Assembly (NCBI RefSeq): GCF_030272615.1
Contig: NC_081406.1
Coordinates: 263,216,624-263,280,623, forward strand
Reading direction: 5' to 3'
DNA: 64,000 nt
DNA from: Cryptomeria japonica
Lineage: Eukaryota > Streptophyta > Pinopsida > Cupressales > Cupressaceae
Shown here: in pieces, positions 45,990 to 57,251 of the stretch
Numbering within the stretch: position 1 is the stretch's first letter
Layout of the letters: every line of letters begins with the position of its first letter
The notes under the pieces: model-generated
Database searches by the model: none
What the model was told of the DNA's origin: nothing
What the model saw: only the letters and a program-made list of their open reading frames with translations
Made by a program: the position numbers and the translations under genes

Positions 45990-46305
45990 AAAGCGTTATT
46001 TTACTATCAAAGCACTAGTTTCTTAACAATAGCACTACAACCCTAACAAAAGCACTCAATCAGCTATCCGATAGCACTAAACCTATAAATGCACTCAAAC
46101 AACTATGCAGTAGCGCTAATACAGATCCATAGCGCTCAAAAAGCCTTCAATAGCGCTTATCCATCAATAGCGCCTAAACTTGCCTATAATAGCGCTAAAG
46201 AAAATCAAAAGCGCTCAAACAAAGAGACAATAGCGCCATTACGGCACAATAGCGCTAGTTAATGGAGCAAAAGCGCCAAAACCGAAGTTCCAACGCTCTT
46301 GCTTC
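45990..46305 (-). promoter_or_regulatory. AGCGCTWTTG array upstream of PMD copy B
   Basis: About 15 sites written on the plus strand as CAAWAGCGCT (for example CAATAGCGCTTA and TCAAAAGCGCTCA). On the minus strand these read AGCGCTWTTG, pointing toward the PMD gene starting at 45,958. Several are decayed to AGCACT or AGTGCT. Confidence 0.75.
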
Positions 46306-46851
46306 GACCCGACTTGGACTCAGCTAAAAACATATCAAAAAAGCCTAAAAATTAAAAATTCACATTTGTGTACCGCTGGTCCATAGTCATCTGGGCGCTG
46401 GAACCGTCGGACTCGCTTGAATCTGTGCTCGACTATCAGTATCGGCATCCTAACTACTGCTCGCGCTACCAAATATCCTTATCAGAGCTCTCGTTTCACA
46501 CTAGTCGCGCTCACAAATGATCCTGCTTTCACCCCATTTATACCCTTCGTCGTCACCGTAACTTCCTCCCGCTCATCGCCGTGGTCCCCGTGAACTTCCT
46601 GAGCCCCTCATTTCTCCATTTTTCTCCCATTTTCTTCTATTTTTCACTCGTATGGCTAACTTCTTCTCTTTTAACACCATGCCAATTTTCATTCTTTTTT
46701 GAGAGATCACCTGATTTTTCGAAATTTTTCGACCCATCTCTCGAGGGGGCATACCACCCATTAAATTTACATTTTATGGGGCATTTCTTCACACCAATTT
46801 TTCTTTCTTTGAAATGACGCGATAAATCGCACTGTCTCAAAAAGGGGCAAA
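46306..46851 (+). other. Pre-LTR region with conserved 20-mer and PPT
   Basis: No conserved protein. It holds CTCTCGAGGGGGCATACCAC at 46,738-46,757 and the PPT AAAAAGGGGCAAA (46,839-46,851) directly before the LTR start. Short frames on both strands occur in all three units, but they lie in non-coding DNA duplicated with the array. Confidence 0.6.
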
Positions 46852-48242
46852 TGTAGTCACACAAATCTGTCCAGCTTAATTAAATAAATATTCGCTATTT
46901 ATTTTATTACAAATCCACTAGCCACCAGTTAATTAAATAAATATTTAATTAATTCATCTCCAAACATTCTCTTATTAATTGAATAAATTATTCAATTTAT
47001 TTTAATTAATTCATTAAAACAAAATTCCAATCAATTAAATAAATAAAATCTATTTATTTCATTAAATCCCCCTATTCCTCTTTTAAATAAATTAAATAAA
47101 TTAACATTTATTTAAATCATTATCCCCTCTCCACTTGCATTTTTCTACAAATGCAACTTGCACACATTTATTGACATAAATGAATTTTTATTTTAATAAA
47201 ATCTTATTTTTCTTCACCCACCAAATCCACTTGCAAATCTAATCCCCTTCTAGATTCTTCTAACCCCTTCCTAATTAGCCTAATCCATCCCCTAATTATT
47301 GTCACATTCCTAAGCAAAATGGAGTCACTTCTCAAAGACTCCAAAGTCTTTGAAAATCATTTAATGCTTTGTGTGTTCAACATAATAACCCCCAAAGTCT
47401 TCCAAGACCACTAATGGCTCTTACATGACCATTTATTACTCTTACATAACCATTTATAGTTATTTCAAACTTGTCTCCCCAAACATTTATTGTTTTGACC
47501 ATATTCATCCATTTCACATTTGCATAAGAATTTATCCATTGGATAAAAGCTTTATTCTTTGAATAAAGAGTTTATTCATTCAACCAACCTTGACTTTAAC
47601 TCCCAAGGTCATGTCAAGCATTAAATGCTTATTCCTTCTCCTCTCAACCTATCTCACATTAACACTTGTCATCTTGGGATTGGGTTGAAAACCCTCACAT
47701 GGATTTGAAATCATTCAATCCTGACCCTTGTTGAGATTACTCAATCTCAACCATCCATTGCTCTATTTTTCCTATAAATAGAGCCCATTTCTTCATAATC
47801 CAGATCTTGAAAACTTGTATGCATTTAACCTATAGGCATTTTAAGAGAGCATTTAGCATAGCAAACTCATGTATTGTCATTTTGGTTAAAAATATATCAT
47901 TTTAGCATCAATAGCATAGTATTAGCTTTTCATTTCATATTTGGAGCACAATACTACAATCTCAATCCTCCATAAACATCCATAGTGCAAAAAACTGTTG
48001 AGAGCTACACTATTTTGTAACTTGGAGAGGAGAGGAACAAGGGAGAAGAATCTAAGAGCATGTTAGGAGGTATTTGGAGATGCCTCATCATATTTGCTTC
48101 CTTAGTTAAATATGCTTTCATGTTTTTAGTATCTCTCTTGATATGTCTTTTTAGATTAGTTTTTGATTGACTAACACTAATGATTTTTTGGTTTCTTGTG
48201 TTCTTTGTCATTGACTAACCTTGTCCATATAGGAGGGCATCA
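46852..48242 (+). repeat. LTR2 of the Tat/PMD array
   Basis: 1,391 bp, TGTAGTCACACAAATCTG to GGAGGGCATCA. The first 350 bp are rich in AATTAAATAAA. It serves as right LTR of the first unit and left LTR of the second. Confidence 0.85.
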
Positions 48243-50457
48243 TTTGGTGAACCCAACGTGAATCGAACATGCAACCTTCTGATACTGTAGTGTAGCCTGC
48301 ACCACCAGATCCATCTCTCCGTGGAGGCCTCATCGAACCTCCACTCCCTCCTACATCCCTTGATCTCTCCCGTCGTAGAGGACCCATCACACCCCCACTG
48401 CTCTGCACCCTCTACGATGGCTCTGATCTGGCCTGCCACATCTGAGAATAGCTGAGAGCTCGCTGACTAACTGGCACAACCTGCTCATATAAACCCCGCC
48501 AATACTCTATCTCTGCCTGTGCTCATCGCATCTCCCTCATCACCTCCCCTGTAGGACCTTGTGCCCCTACTCCAACCCGAACTCTCTCCTACAGCTCAGC
48601 CAATCTCTCAACTGCACTATCCCTCTTCTGCAGCACCACTGCCAGCTCTGCCTCTCGTACAAATAGCTGCACATCCCTAGCTGCCACCTCCTCCTCCAAA
48701 TCCTCTATCCGGGTCTGCAAGCATACTATCATGTGATCCCACAAATCTCCAGTGGCTCCCTCCCCGATGTCCATCGCTGCCTCACCTGTACCACCCTCTC
48801 TAGTAGTCCCCTCCCCTCTGTCCATTGGGATCTCTCTGTCCGTCCCTCTCCCAATCAGCTGAACTCCTCCTTGTATCAATGGTCCCTGTGATATCTGTAG
48901 AGGCAGTCCACCTCTCCCTCTCCACTGACTCCGCATCCTCAACCCACTACCTCCTCCTCCTCCTCCTCCACCTCCTCCAACCCCTCCTCCATCTCCTCCA
49001 CCTGCCCTAGGTCCTCCACCTCCTACTTTCCTCCGTCTCCATCCCCTCTCATCCTCAAAATCTGGGATCGGCTCGGCTGGATCCGATATCCATAGGATCG
49101 GGTGCGCTGCCCGGTACTGCATGTACTCATCTGTCACACCTGGATCCATGACCCTCGGTCGTATATCCCATGGTCTCGCCTGCAGTGTCCGGAACTGTAC
49201 TAGTGCCTGATCATATGGTAGCACTGGACCCTATGCATACCTCTCCCTAATCACCCAAGCATACTCTACTGATTCGCTAGGCAGTCCCTGCTGCCGTCCA
49301 AACTGCTTCATCACTCTCCTAGGCACCTGTCTCTCTACATGGTATGAGGTCCTCCCAATGAGGAATCGAGTCATAAAAACATACGGTAGTGCCTCTACGT
49401 CATCATCCCATTGCTCACACTCCAAGTATGGCCGCCATATCACTACCTGTAGATCGTCCAGTGCCCGCCGCCACCACTCTAACTTCCCCAGGTGGGGCTG
49501 ACTCATCATACCGCTATACATGAACATGTATGGCTGGTCTATCACCCGGAATCTCAGACTCACCGGTCGAGTCACTAGTAGGTGCTCCCAGGCCCAAATA
49601 TGTAGCAGCGTCATGCCCACTGCTAAGGAACCCCTCCCCCGATACACCACCTCATGCAGCTCCTGGTACATGTGCGCCAGCATGCACGACCCCCACACAA
49701 ATCGGGTCCCCTCAGTAACCATCATCTCGATCACTTGTCCCCACCCCACGGCCAACCCATGTGATCGCCTGTCTGGACAGAGTAGTCCTCCCACGCTACC
49801 TACTAAAACTGCTGGAAGAGGCTCATATAACGTCGCTATCTCCTCCCAAGCAATCGAGCCATCATCTATGAAAACATTCTCATCAAAAATCCTCTGCACC
49901 GGAAGAGTCCCTTAAGATCTATCATATGTAACTAGCTCCCCTCGAATCAGAATCTGTAGGATGCGCCACACATCCTCTAGGGTCACTGTCATCTCCCCCT
50001 GTGCCAAATGGAAGGTGCACGTCTCACTGTGCCACCGCTCTATTAGTGTTGTGATCAGACCGTGATTCATACGAATCAAAGGCATGTGCATCACCTCATA
50101 TAGTCTCGTCGAGGCAATGCAATCGATCTCCGCCTTTATCAATCGATCCCGCAACTCTTGTGTCGTAGGATGGCGCTCGCGTAACTGCAACACGCATAGC
50201 TCCTCCTGCACATGGACATTCATCAAATCACCATCAATTGTTTTGTTTTCAAACTTTCTCAAGTTTAAACCTCGACTATCATCAGATACTTTGATCAAGT
50301 ATCTTCGGGTCTCAACAGGTAAGCAATCATGGCCACCTAGACTTCAACGGGCATTTATCCTAACAAATGACCTAAGTTTCATCAGACTGCTATGGTTCAA
50401 AACAACTCCCACTTCACCTCGCCATCCACCCATCATTGGCCTCGGGCGACTCTTCAT
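48208..50457 (-). pseudogene. PMD gene, antisense, copy C
   Basis: 750-codon frame from ATG 50,457 to a stop at 48,208 inside LTR2, without frameshift but with stops. The N-terminus is MKSRPRPMMGGWRGE; a TGA 33 codons in is shared by all copies. The plant mobile domain covers about codons 120-400: ITTLIERWHSETCTFHL, GEMTVTLEDVWRIL, GTRFVWGSCMLAHMYQEL. A Gly/Arg-rich linker (about 470-520) and a coiled coil (IEDLEEEVAARDVQLF, about 590-640) follow. PMD proteins (MAIN/MAIL family) act in plant gene silencing and genome stability, and PMDs are known from gypsy and Mutator-like elements. The last ~27 codons are read from the PBS and LTR. Upstream is the AGCGCTWTTG array. Confidence 0.85.
48245..48283 (+). 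other. tRNA-Trp-type PBS of unit 2
   Basis: TGGTGAACCCAACGTGAATC...; differs from the intact copies by CG-to-CA/TG type changes only (CCCGACG to CCCAACG, AACACG to AACATG). Confidence 0.75.
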
Positions 50458-50484
50458 CCAAACTGGCGCATATCTTTATCTTAT

Positions 50485-50815
50485 TGCAAAAGCGTTATTT
50501 TACTATCAAAAGCGCTAGTTTCTTAACAATAACGCTACAACCCTAACAAAAGCACTCAATCAGCTATCCGATAGTGCTAAACTTATAAATGGGCTCAAAC
50601 AACTATGCAGTAGCGCTAATACAGATCCATAACAATCAAAAAGCCTTCAATAGCGCTTATCTATCAATAGCGCCTAAACTTGCCTACAATAGCGTTAAAA
50701 AAAATCAAAAGCGCTCAAACAAAGAGACAATAGCACCATTGCGGCACAATAGCACTAGTTAATGGAGCAAAAGCACCAAAATCGAAGTTCCAGCGCTCTT
50801 GCTCCGACTCGACTT
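50485..50815 (-). promoter_or_regulatory. AGCGCTWTTG array upstream of PMD copy C
   Basis: Colinear with 45,990-46,305 and 54,995-55,310. More sites are decayed here (AGCACT, AGTGCT, AACGCT) than in copy D. Confidence 0.7.
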
Positions 50816-51360
50816 GGACTCAACTAAAAACATATCAAAAAAGCCTAAAAATTAAAAATTCACATTTGTGTACCACTGGTCTGTAGTCATCTGGGCGCTG
50901 GAACTGTCGGACTCGCTCGAATCTATGCTCGACTATCGATATCGATATCCTAACTACTGCTCGCTCCTCCAAATGTCCCTATCAGAGCTCTCGTTTCACA
51001 CTAGTCGCGGTTACAAATGATCATGTTTTCACCCCTTTCACCCCATTTATACCCTTCGTCGTCACTGTAACTTCCTCCCGCTCACCGCCGTGGTCCCCAT
51101 GAACGTTCCGAGCCCCTCATTTCTCCATTTTTCTCCTGTTTTCTTCTATTTTTCACTTGTATGGCTAACTTCTTCTCTTCTAACACCATGCCAATTTTCA
51201 TTCTTTTTCGAAAGATCGCCTGATTTTTTGAAATTTTTCGGCCCATCTCTCGAGGGGGCATACCACCCATTAAATTTACATTTTATGGGGCATTTCTTCA
51301 CACCAATTTTTTTTTCTTTGAAACGACAAGATAAACTGCACCGTCTCAAAGAGGGGCAAA
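50816..51360 (+). other. Pre-LTR region of unit 2
   Basis: Conserved 20-mer at 51,247-51,266 and PPT AAAGAGGGGCAAA at 51,348-51,360. No gene is supported. Confidence 0.6.
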
Positions 51361-52751
51361 TGTAGTCACACAAATCTGTCCAGCTTAATTAAATAAATAT
51401 TCATTATTTATTTGATTAAAAATCCACTAGCCATCAGTTAATTAAATAAATATATAATTAATTCATCTCCAAACATTCTCTTATTAATTGAATAAATTAT
51501 TCAATTTATTTTAATTAATTCATTAAAACAAAATTCCAATCAATTAAATAAATAAAATCTATTTATTTAATTAAATCCCCCTATTCCTTTTTTAAATAAA
51601 TTAAATAAATTAACATTTATTTAAATCATTATTCCCTTCCCACTTGCATTTTCCTACAAATGCAACTTGCACACATTTATTGAAATAAATGAATTTTTAT
51701 TTTAATAAAATCTTATTTTTCCTCACCCACCAAATCCACTTGCAAATCTAATCTTCTTCTAGATCCTTTTAACCCCTTCCTAATTAGCCTAATCCATCCC
51801 CTAATTATTGTCACATTCCTAAGCAAAATGGAGTCACTTCTCAAAGACTCCAAAGTCTTTGAAAATCATCTAATGCTTTGTGTGTTCAACAAAATAACCC
51901 CCAAAGTCTTCCAAGACCGCTAATGGCTCTTACATGACCATTTATGCCTCTTACATAACCATTTATGGTTATTTAAAATTTATCTCCCCAAACATTTATT
52001 GTTTTGACCATATTCATCCATTTCACATTTGCACAAGAATTTATCCATTGGATAAAAGCTTTATTATTTGAATAAAGAGTTTATTCATTCAACCAACCTT
52101 GACTTTAACTCCCAAGGTCATGTCAAGCATTAAATGTTTATTCCCTCTCCTCTCAACCTATCTCACATTGACACTTGTCATCTTGGGATTGGGTTGAAAA
52201 CCCTCACATGGATTTGAAATCATTCAATCCTGACCCTTGTTGAGATTACTCAATCTCAACCATCCATTGCTCCATTTTTCTTATAAATAGAGCCCATTTC
52301 TTCATAATCCAGATCCTGAAAATTTGTATGTATTTAACCTATAGGCATTTTAAGAAAGCATTTAGCATAGCAAACTCATGTATTGTCATTTTGGTTAAAA
52401 ATATATCATTTTAGCATCAATAGCATAGTATTAGCTTTTCATTTCATATTTGGAGCACAATACTACAATCTCAATCCTCCATAAGCATCCATAGTGCAAA
52501 AAGCTGTTGAGAGCTACACTATTTTGTAACTTGGAGAGGAGAGGAACAAGGGAGAAGAATCTAAGAGCATATTAGGAAGTATTTGGAGATGCCTCATCAT
52601 ATTTGCTTCCTTAGTTAAATATGCTTTCATGTTTTTAATATCTCTCTTGGTATGTCTTTTTAGATTAGTTTTTGATTGACTAACACTAATGATTTTCTGG
52701 TTTCTTGTGTTCTTTGTCATTGACTAACTTTGTCCATATAGGAAGGCATCA
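51361..52751 (+). repeat. LTR3 of the Tat/PMD array
   Basis: 1,391 bp, TGTAGTCACAC to GGAAGGCATCA; high identity to LTR2 and LTR4. Exactly 4,509 bp after LTR2. Confidence 0.85.
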
Positions 52752-54966
52752 TTTGGTGAACCCGACGTGAATCGAACACGCAACCTTCTGATACTATAGT
52801 GTAGCCTGCACCACCAGATCCATCTCTCCGTGGAGGCCTCATCGAACCTCCACTCCCTCCTGCATCCCCTGATCTCTCCCATCGTAGAGGACCCATCACA
52901 CCCCCACTGCTATGCACCCTCTACGATCGCTCTGATCTGGCCTGCCGCATCTGAGAATAGCTGAGAGCTCGCTGACTAACTGGCACAACCTGCTCATATA
53001 AACCCCGCCAGTACTCTATCTCTGCCTGTGCTCGTCGCATCTCCCTCATCACCTCCCCTGTAGGACCCTGTGCCCCTACTCCAACCCAGACTTTCTCCTG
53101 CAGCTCAGCCAATCTCTCAACTGCACTATCCCTCTCCCACAGCACCACCGCCAGCTCTGCCTCTCGTGCAAATAGCTGCACATCCCTAGCTGCCACCTCT
53201 TCCTGCAAATCCTCTATTCGGGTCTGCAAGTGTACTATCATGTGATTTCGTAGATGTCCAGTGGCTCCTTCCCCGGTGTCCATCGCCGCCTCACCTGTAC
53301 TACCCTCTCTAGTAGTCCCCTCCCCTCTATCCATCAGGATCTCTCTCTCCATCCCTCTCCCACTCAGCTAAACTCCTCCCTGTATCAATGGTCCCTGTGA
53401 TATCTGTAGAGGCAGTCCACCTCTCCCTCTCCACTGACTCCGCATCCCCAACCCACCACCTCCTCCTCCTCCTCCACCTCCTCCTCCAGCCCCTCCTCCA
53501 TCTCCTCCACCTGCCCTAGGTCCTCAACCTCCTACTCTCCTCTATCTCCGTACCTTCTCATCCTCAAAATCTGGGATCGTCTCGGCTGGATCCGATATCC
53601 ATAGGATTGGGTGCGCTGCTCGGTACTGCATGTACTCATCTGTCACACCTGCATCTATGACCCTCGGTCGTATATCCCATGGTCTCGCCTGCAGTATCTA
53701 GAACTCTGCTAGTGCCTGATCATATGGTAGCACTGGACCCCATGCATACCTCTCTCTAATCACCCAAGCATACTCTCCTGATCAGCTGGGCAGTCCCTGC
53801 TGCCGTCTAAATTGTCTCATCACTCTCCGAGGCACCTGTCTCTCTACATGGTATGAGGTCCTCCCAATGAGGAATCGAGTCATAAAAACATACGGTAGTG
53901 CCTCTACGTCATCATCCCATGGCTCACATGCCAAGTATGGCCGCCATATCACTGCCTCTAGATCGTCCAGTGCCCGCCGCCACCACTCTAACTTCCCCAG
54001 GTGGGGCTGACTCATCATACAGCTATACATGAACATGTATGGCTGGTCTATCACCCAAAATCTCATACTCACCGGTTGAGTCACTGGTAGGTGCTCCCAG
54101 GCCCAAATATGTAGCAGCGTCATGCCCACTGCTAAGGAACCCCTCCCCCGATACACCACCTCATGCAGCTCCTGGTACATGTGTGCCAGCACGCACGACC
54201 CCCACACAAATCGGGTCCCCTCGGTAACCATTATCTCGATCACCTATCCCCACCCCATGGCCAACCCATGTGATTGCCTGTCTGGACAGAGTAGTCCTCC
54301 CACGCTACCTGCTAAAACTGCTGGAAGAGGCTCATATAACGCTGCTATCTCCTCCCAAGCAATCGAGCCATCATCTATGAAAACATCCTCATCAAAAATC
54401 CTCTGCACCGGAAGAGTCCCCCAAGATCTATCATATGTAACTAGCTCCCCTCGAATCGAAATCCGTAGGATGCGCCACACATCCTCTAGGGTCACTGTCA
54501 TCTCCCCTTGTGCCAAATGGAAGGTGCACGTCTCGCTGTGCCACCGCTCTGCTAGTGTTGTGATCAGACCGTGATTCATATGAATCAAGGGCATGTGCAT
54601 CACCTCATATAGTCTCGTCGAGGCAATGCAATCGATCTCTGCCTTTATTAATCGATCCCGCAACTCTTGTGTCGCAGGATGGCGCTCGCGTAACTGCAAC
54701 ACGCATAGCTCCTCCTGCACATGGACATTCATCAAATCACCATCAGTTGTTTTGTTTTCAAACTTTCTCAAGTTTAAACCTCGACTATCATCAGATACTT
54801 TGATCAAGTATCTTCAGGTCTCAATAGGTAAGCAATCATGGCCACCTAGACTTCAACAGGCATTTATCCTAACAAATGAACTAAGTCTCATCAGACTGCT
54901 ATGGTTCAAAACAACTCCCACTTCACCTCGCCATCCACCCATCATTGGCCTCGGGCGACTCTTCAT
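52717..54966 (-). pseudogene. PMD gene, antisense, copy D (best preserved)
   Basis: 750-codon frame from ATG 54,966 to a stop at 52,717 in LTR3, no frameshift. Its longest open stretch (54,807-54,244, 188 codons) reads through the point where copy C has a stop (YDRSWGTLPVQRIF). PMD core TFHLAQGEMTVTLEDVWRIL, then FIDDGSIAWEEIAALYEPLP and GWG; Gly-rich linker; coiled coil MIVHLQTRIEDLQEEVAARD with REAELAVVLWERDSAVERLA. The C-terminus GGAGYTIVSEGCVFDSRRVH is the reverse-strand reading of the PBS. Stops include the TGA near codon 33 common to all copies. Length and domain order equal copy C, so the shared design predates the array. Confidence 0.85.
52754..52792 (+). other. tRNA-Trp-type PBS of unit 3
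   Basis: Identical to 30,854-30,892 over all 39 nt. Confidence 0.8.
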
Positions 54967-54994
54967 CTAAACTAGCGCATATCTTTATCCTATT

Positions 54995-55310
54995 GCAAAA
55001 GCGCTATTTTACTATCAAAAGCGCTAGTTTCTTAACAATAGCGCTACAACCCTAACAAAAGCACTCAATCAGCTATCTGATAGTGCTAAACTTACAAATG
55101 CGCTCAAACAACTATGCAGTAGCGCTAATACAGATCCATAGCGCTCAAAAAGCCTTCAATGGCGCTTATCCATCAATAGCTCCTAAACTTGCCTACAATA
55201 GCGCTAAAGAAAATCAAAAGCGCTCAAACAAAAAGATAATAGCGCCATTGCGGCACAATAGCACTAGTTAATGAAGCAAAAGTGCCAAAACTGAAGTTCT
55301 AGCGCTCTTG
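54995..55310 (-). promoter_or_regulatory. AGCGCTWTTG array upstream of PMD copy D
   Basis: Best preserved: eight exact AGCGCT palindromes and as many variants in 315 bp, spaced roughly 15-25 bp, mostly as CAAAAGCGCT or CAATAGCGCT on the plus strand. The nearest site is about 30 bp from the PMD ATG. Confidence 0.75.
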
Positions 55311-55869
55311 CTCCGACCCGACTTGGACTCAGCGAAAAACATATCAAAAAAGCCTAAAAATTAAAAATTCACATTTGCATACCGCTGGTCCGTAGTCATC
55401 TAGGCACTGGAACCGTCGGACTTGCTCGAATCTATGCTCGACTATTGGTATCGGCATCCTAACTATTGCTCGCTCCTCCAAATGTCCCTATCAGAGCTCT
55501 CGTTTCACACTGGTCGCAGTCACAAATGATCATGTTTTCACCCCTTTCACCCCATGTATACCCTTCGTCGTCACCGTAACTTCCTCCTGCTCAATGCTGT
55601 GGTCCCCATGAACTTCCCGAGCCCCTCATTTCTCCATTTTTCTCCCATTTTCTTCTATTTTTCACTCGTATGGCTAACTTCTTCTCTTCTAACACCATGC
55701 CAATTTTCATTCTTTTTCGAGAGATCGTCCGATTTTTCAAAAAAATTCGGCCCATCTCTCGAGGGGGCATACCACCCATCAAATTTATATTTTATGGGGC
55801 ATTTCTTCACACCAATTTTTCTTTCTTTGAAATGACGCGATAAACCGTACCATCTCAAAGAGGGGCGAA
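55311..55869 (+). other. Pre-LTR region of unit 3
   Basis: Conserved 20-mer at 55,756-55,775; PPT AAAGAGGGGCGAA at 55,857-55,869. Confidence 0.6.
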
Positions 55870-57251
55870 TGTAGTCACACAAATCTGTCCAGCTTAATTA
55901 AATAAATATTCTCTATTTATTTAATTAAAAATCCACTAGCCATCAATTAATTAAATAAATATTTAATTAATTCATCTCCAAACATTCTCTTATTAATTGA
56001 ATAAATTATTCAATTTATTTTAATTAATTCATTAAAACAAAATTCCAATCAATTAAATAAATAAAATCTATTTATTTAATTAAATCCCCCTATTCCTCTT
56101 TTAAATAAATTAACATTTATTTAAATCATTATCCCCTCTCCACTTGCATTTTCCTACAAATGCAACTTGCACACATTTATTGAAATAAATGAATTTTTAT
56201 TTTAATAAAATCCTATTTTTCCTCACCCACCAAATCCACTTGCAAATCTAATCTTTTTATAGATTCTTCTAACCCCTTCCTAATTAGCCTTATCCATCCC
56301 CTAATTATTGTCACATTCCTAAGCAAAATGGAGTCACTTCTCAAAGACTCCAAAGTCTTTGAAAATCATTTAATGCTTTGTGTGTTCAACAAAATAACCC
56401 CCAAAGTCTTCCAAGACCACTAATGGCTCTTACATGACCATTTATGGCTCTTACATAACCATTTATGGTTATTTCAAACTTGTCTCCCCAAACATTTATT
56501 GTTTTGACCATATTCATCCATTTCACATTTGCACAAGAATTTATCCATTGGATAAAAGCTTTATTCTTTAAATAAAGAGTTTATTCATTCAACCAACCTT
56601 GACTTTAACTCCCAAGGTCATGTCAAGCATTAAATGTTTATTCCCTCTCCTCTCAACCTATCTCACATTGACACTTGTCATCTTGGGATTGGGTTGAAAA
56701 CCCTCACATAGATTTGAAATCATTCAATCCTAACCCTTGTTGAGATTACTCAATCTCAACCATCCATTGCTCCATTTTTCCTATAAACAGAGTCCATTTT
56801 TTCATAATCCTGATCCTGAAAACTTGTATGCATTTAACCTATAGGCATTTTAAGAGAGAATTTAGCATAGAAAACTCATGTATTGTCATTTTGGTTAAAA
56901 ATATATCATTTTAGCATCAATAACATAGTATTAGCTTTTCATTTCATATTTGGAGCACAATACTACAATCTCAATCCTCTATAAGCATCCATAGTGCAAA
57001 AAGCTGCTGAGAGCTACACTATTTTGGAACTTGGAGAGGAGAGGAACAAGGGAGAAGAATCTAAGAGCATGTTAGGAGATATTTGGAGATGCCTCATCAT
57101 ATTTGCTTCCTTAGTTAAATATGCTTTCATGTTTTTAGTATCTCTCTTGGTATGCCTTTTTAGATTAGTTTTTGATTGACTAACACTAATGATTTTTTGG
57201 TTTCTTGTGTTCTTTGTCATTGACTAACCTTGTCCATATAGGAGGGCATCA
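55870..57251 (+). repeat. LTR4 of the Tat/PMD array
   Basis: 1,382 bp, TGTAGTCACAC to GGAGGGCATCA; last LTR of the array. TATA position mutated (CTATAAACAG at 56,781). Confidence 0.85.

Larger units (their letters stand above)
30235..48242 (+). mobile_element. Tat-lineage retrotransposon with antisense PMD gene (5' LTR truncated)
   Basis: Order on the plus strand: LTR1 (617 bp left), PBS, PMD 3'-end fragment (antisense), AGCGCTWTTG array, 63-bp tandem repeat, long leader, gag-pol (33,908-41,194), a CAT-rich tract, full antisense PMD gene (43,740-45,958), an inverted AGCGCTWTTG array, conserved 20-mer, PPT and LTR2. Dual RNase H domains place pol in the Tat lineage (Ogre/Grande relatives), in which extra antisense ORFs are known. 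That gag-pol and the PMD gene belong to one element is inferred: no LTR, PPT-plus-TG or target duplication separates them, and both carry the same motif array. A separate Tat insertion cannot be excluded. Confidence 0.6.
46852..52751 (+). mobile_element. Non-autonomous PMD element, unit 2 (LTR2-internal-LTR3)
   Basis: LTR2, 39-nt tRNA-Trp PBS, a 3,118-bp internal region and LTR3 (1,391 bp each LTR). The internal region holds only the antisense PMD gene, its AGCGCTWTTG array, the conserved 20-mer and the PPT; gag and pol are absent. It shares LTR3 with the next unit, so the copies are in tandem rather than independently inserted. Confidence 0.8.
51361..57251 (+). mobile_element. Non-autonomous PMD element, unit 3 (LTR3-internal-LTR4)
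   Basis: Same structure as unit 2, with an internal region of again 3,118 bp (52,752-55,869). LTR4 is followed by unrelated DNA (GAAATAAACATAAG), marking the right end of the array. Confidence 0.8.

Noticed and set aside
46573-55882. Short conserved frames on both strands before LTR2, LTR3 and LTR4
   Set aside because: They are conserved only because the whole 4.5-kb unit is duplicated; the frames overlap on opposite strands and resemble no protein.
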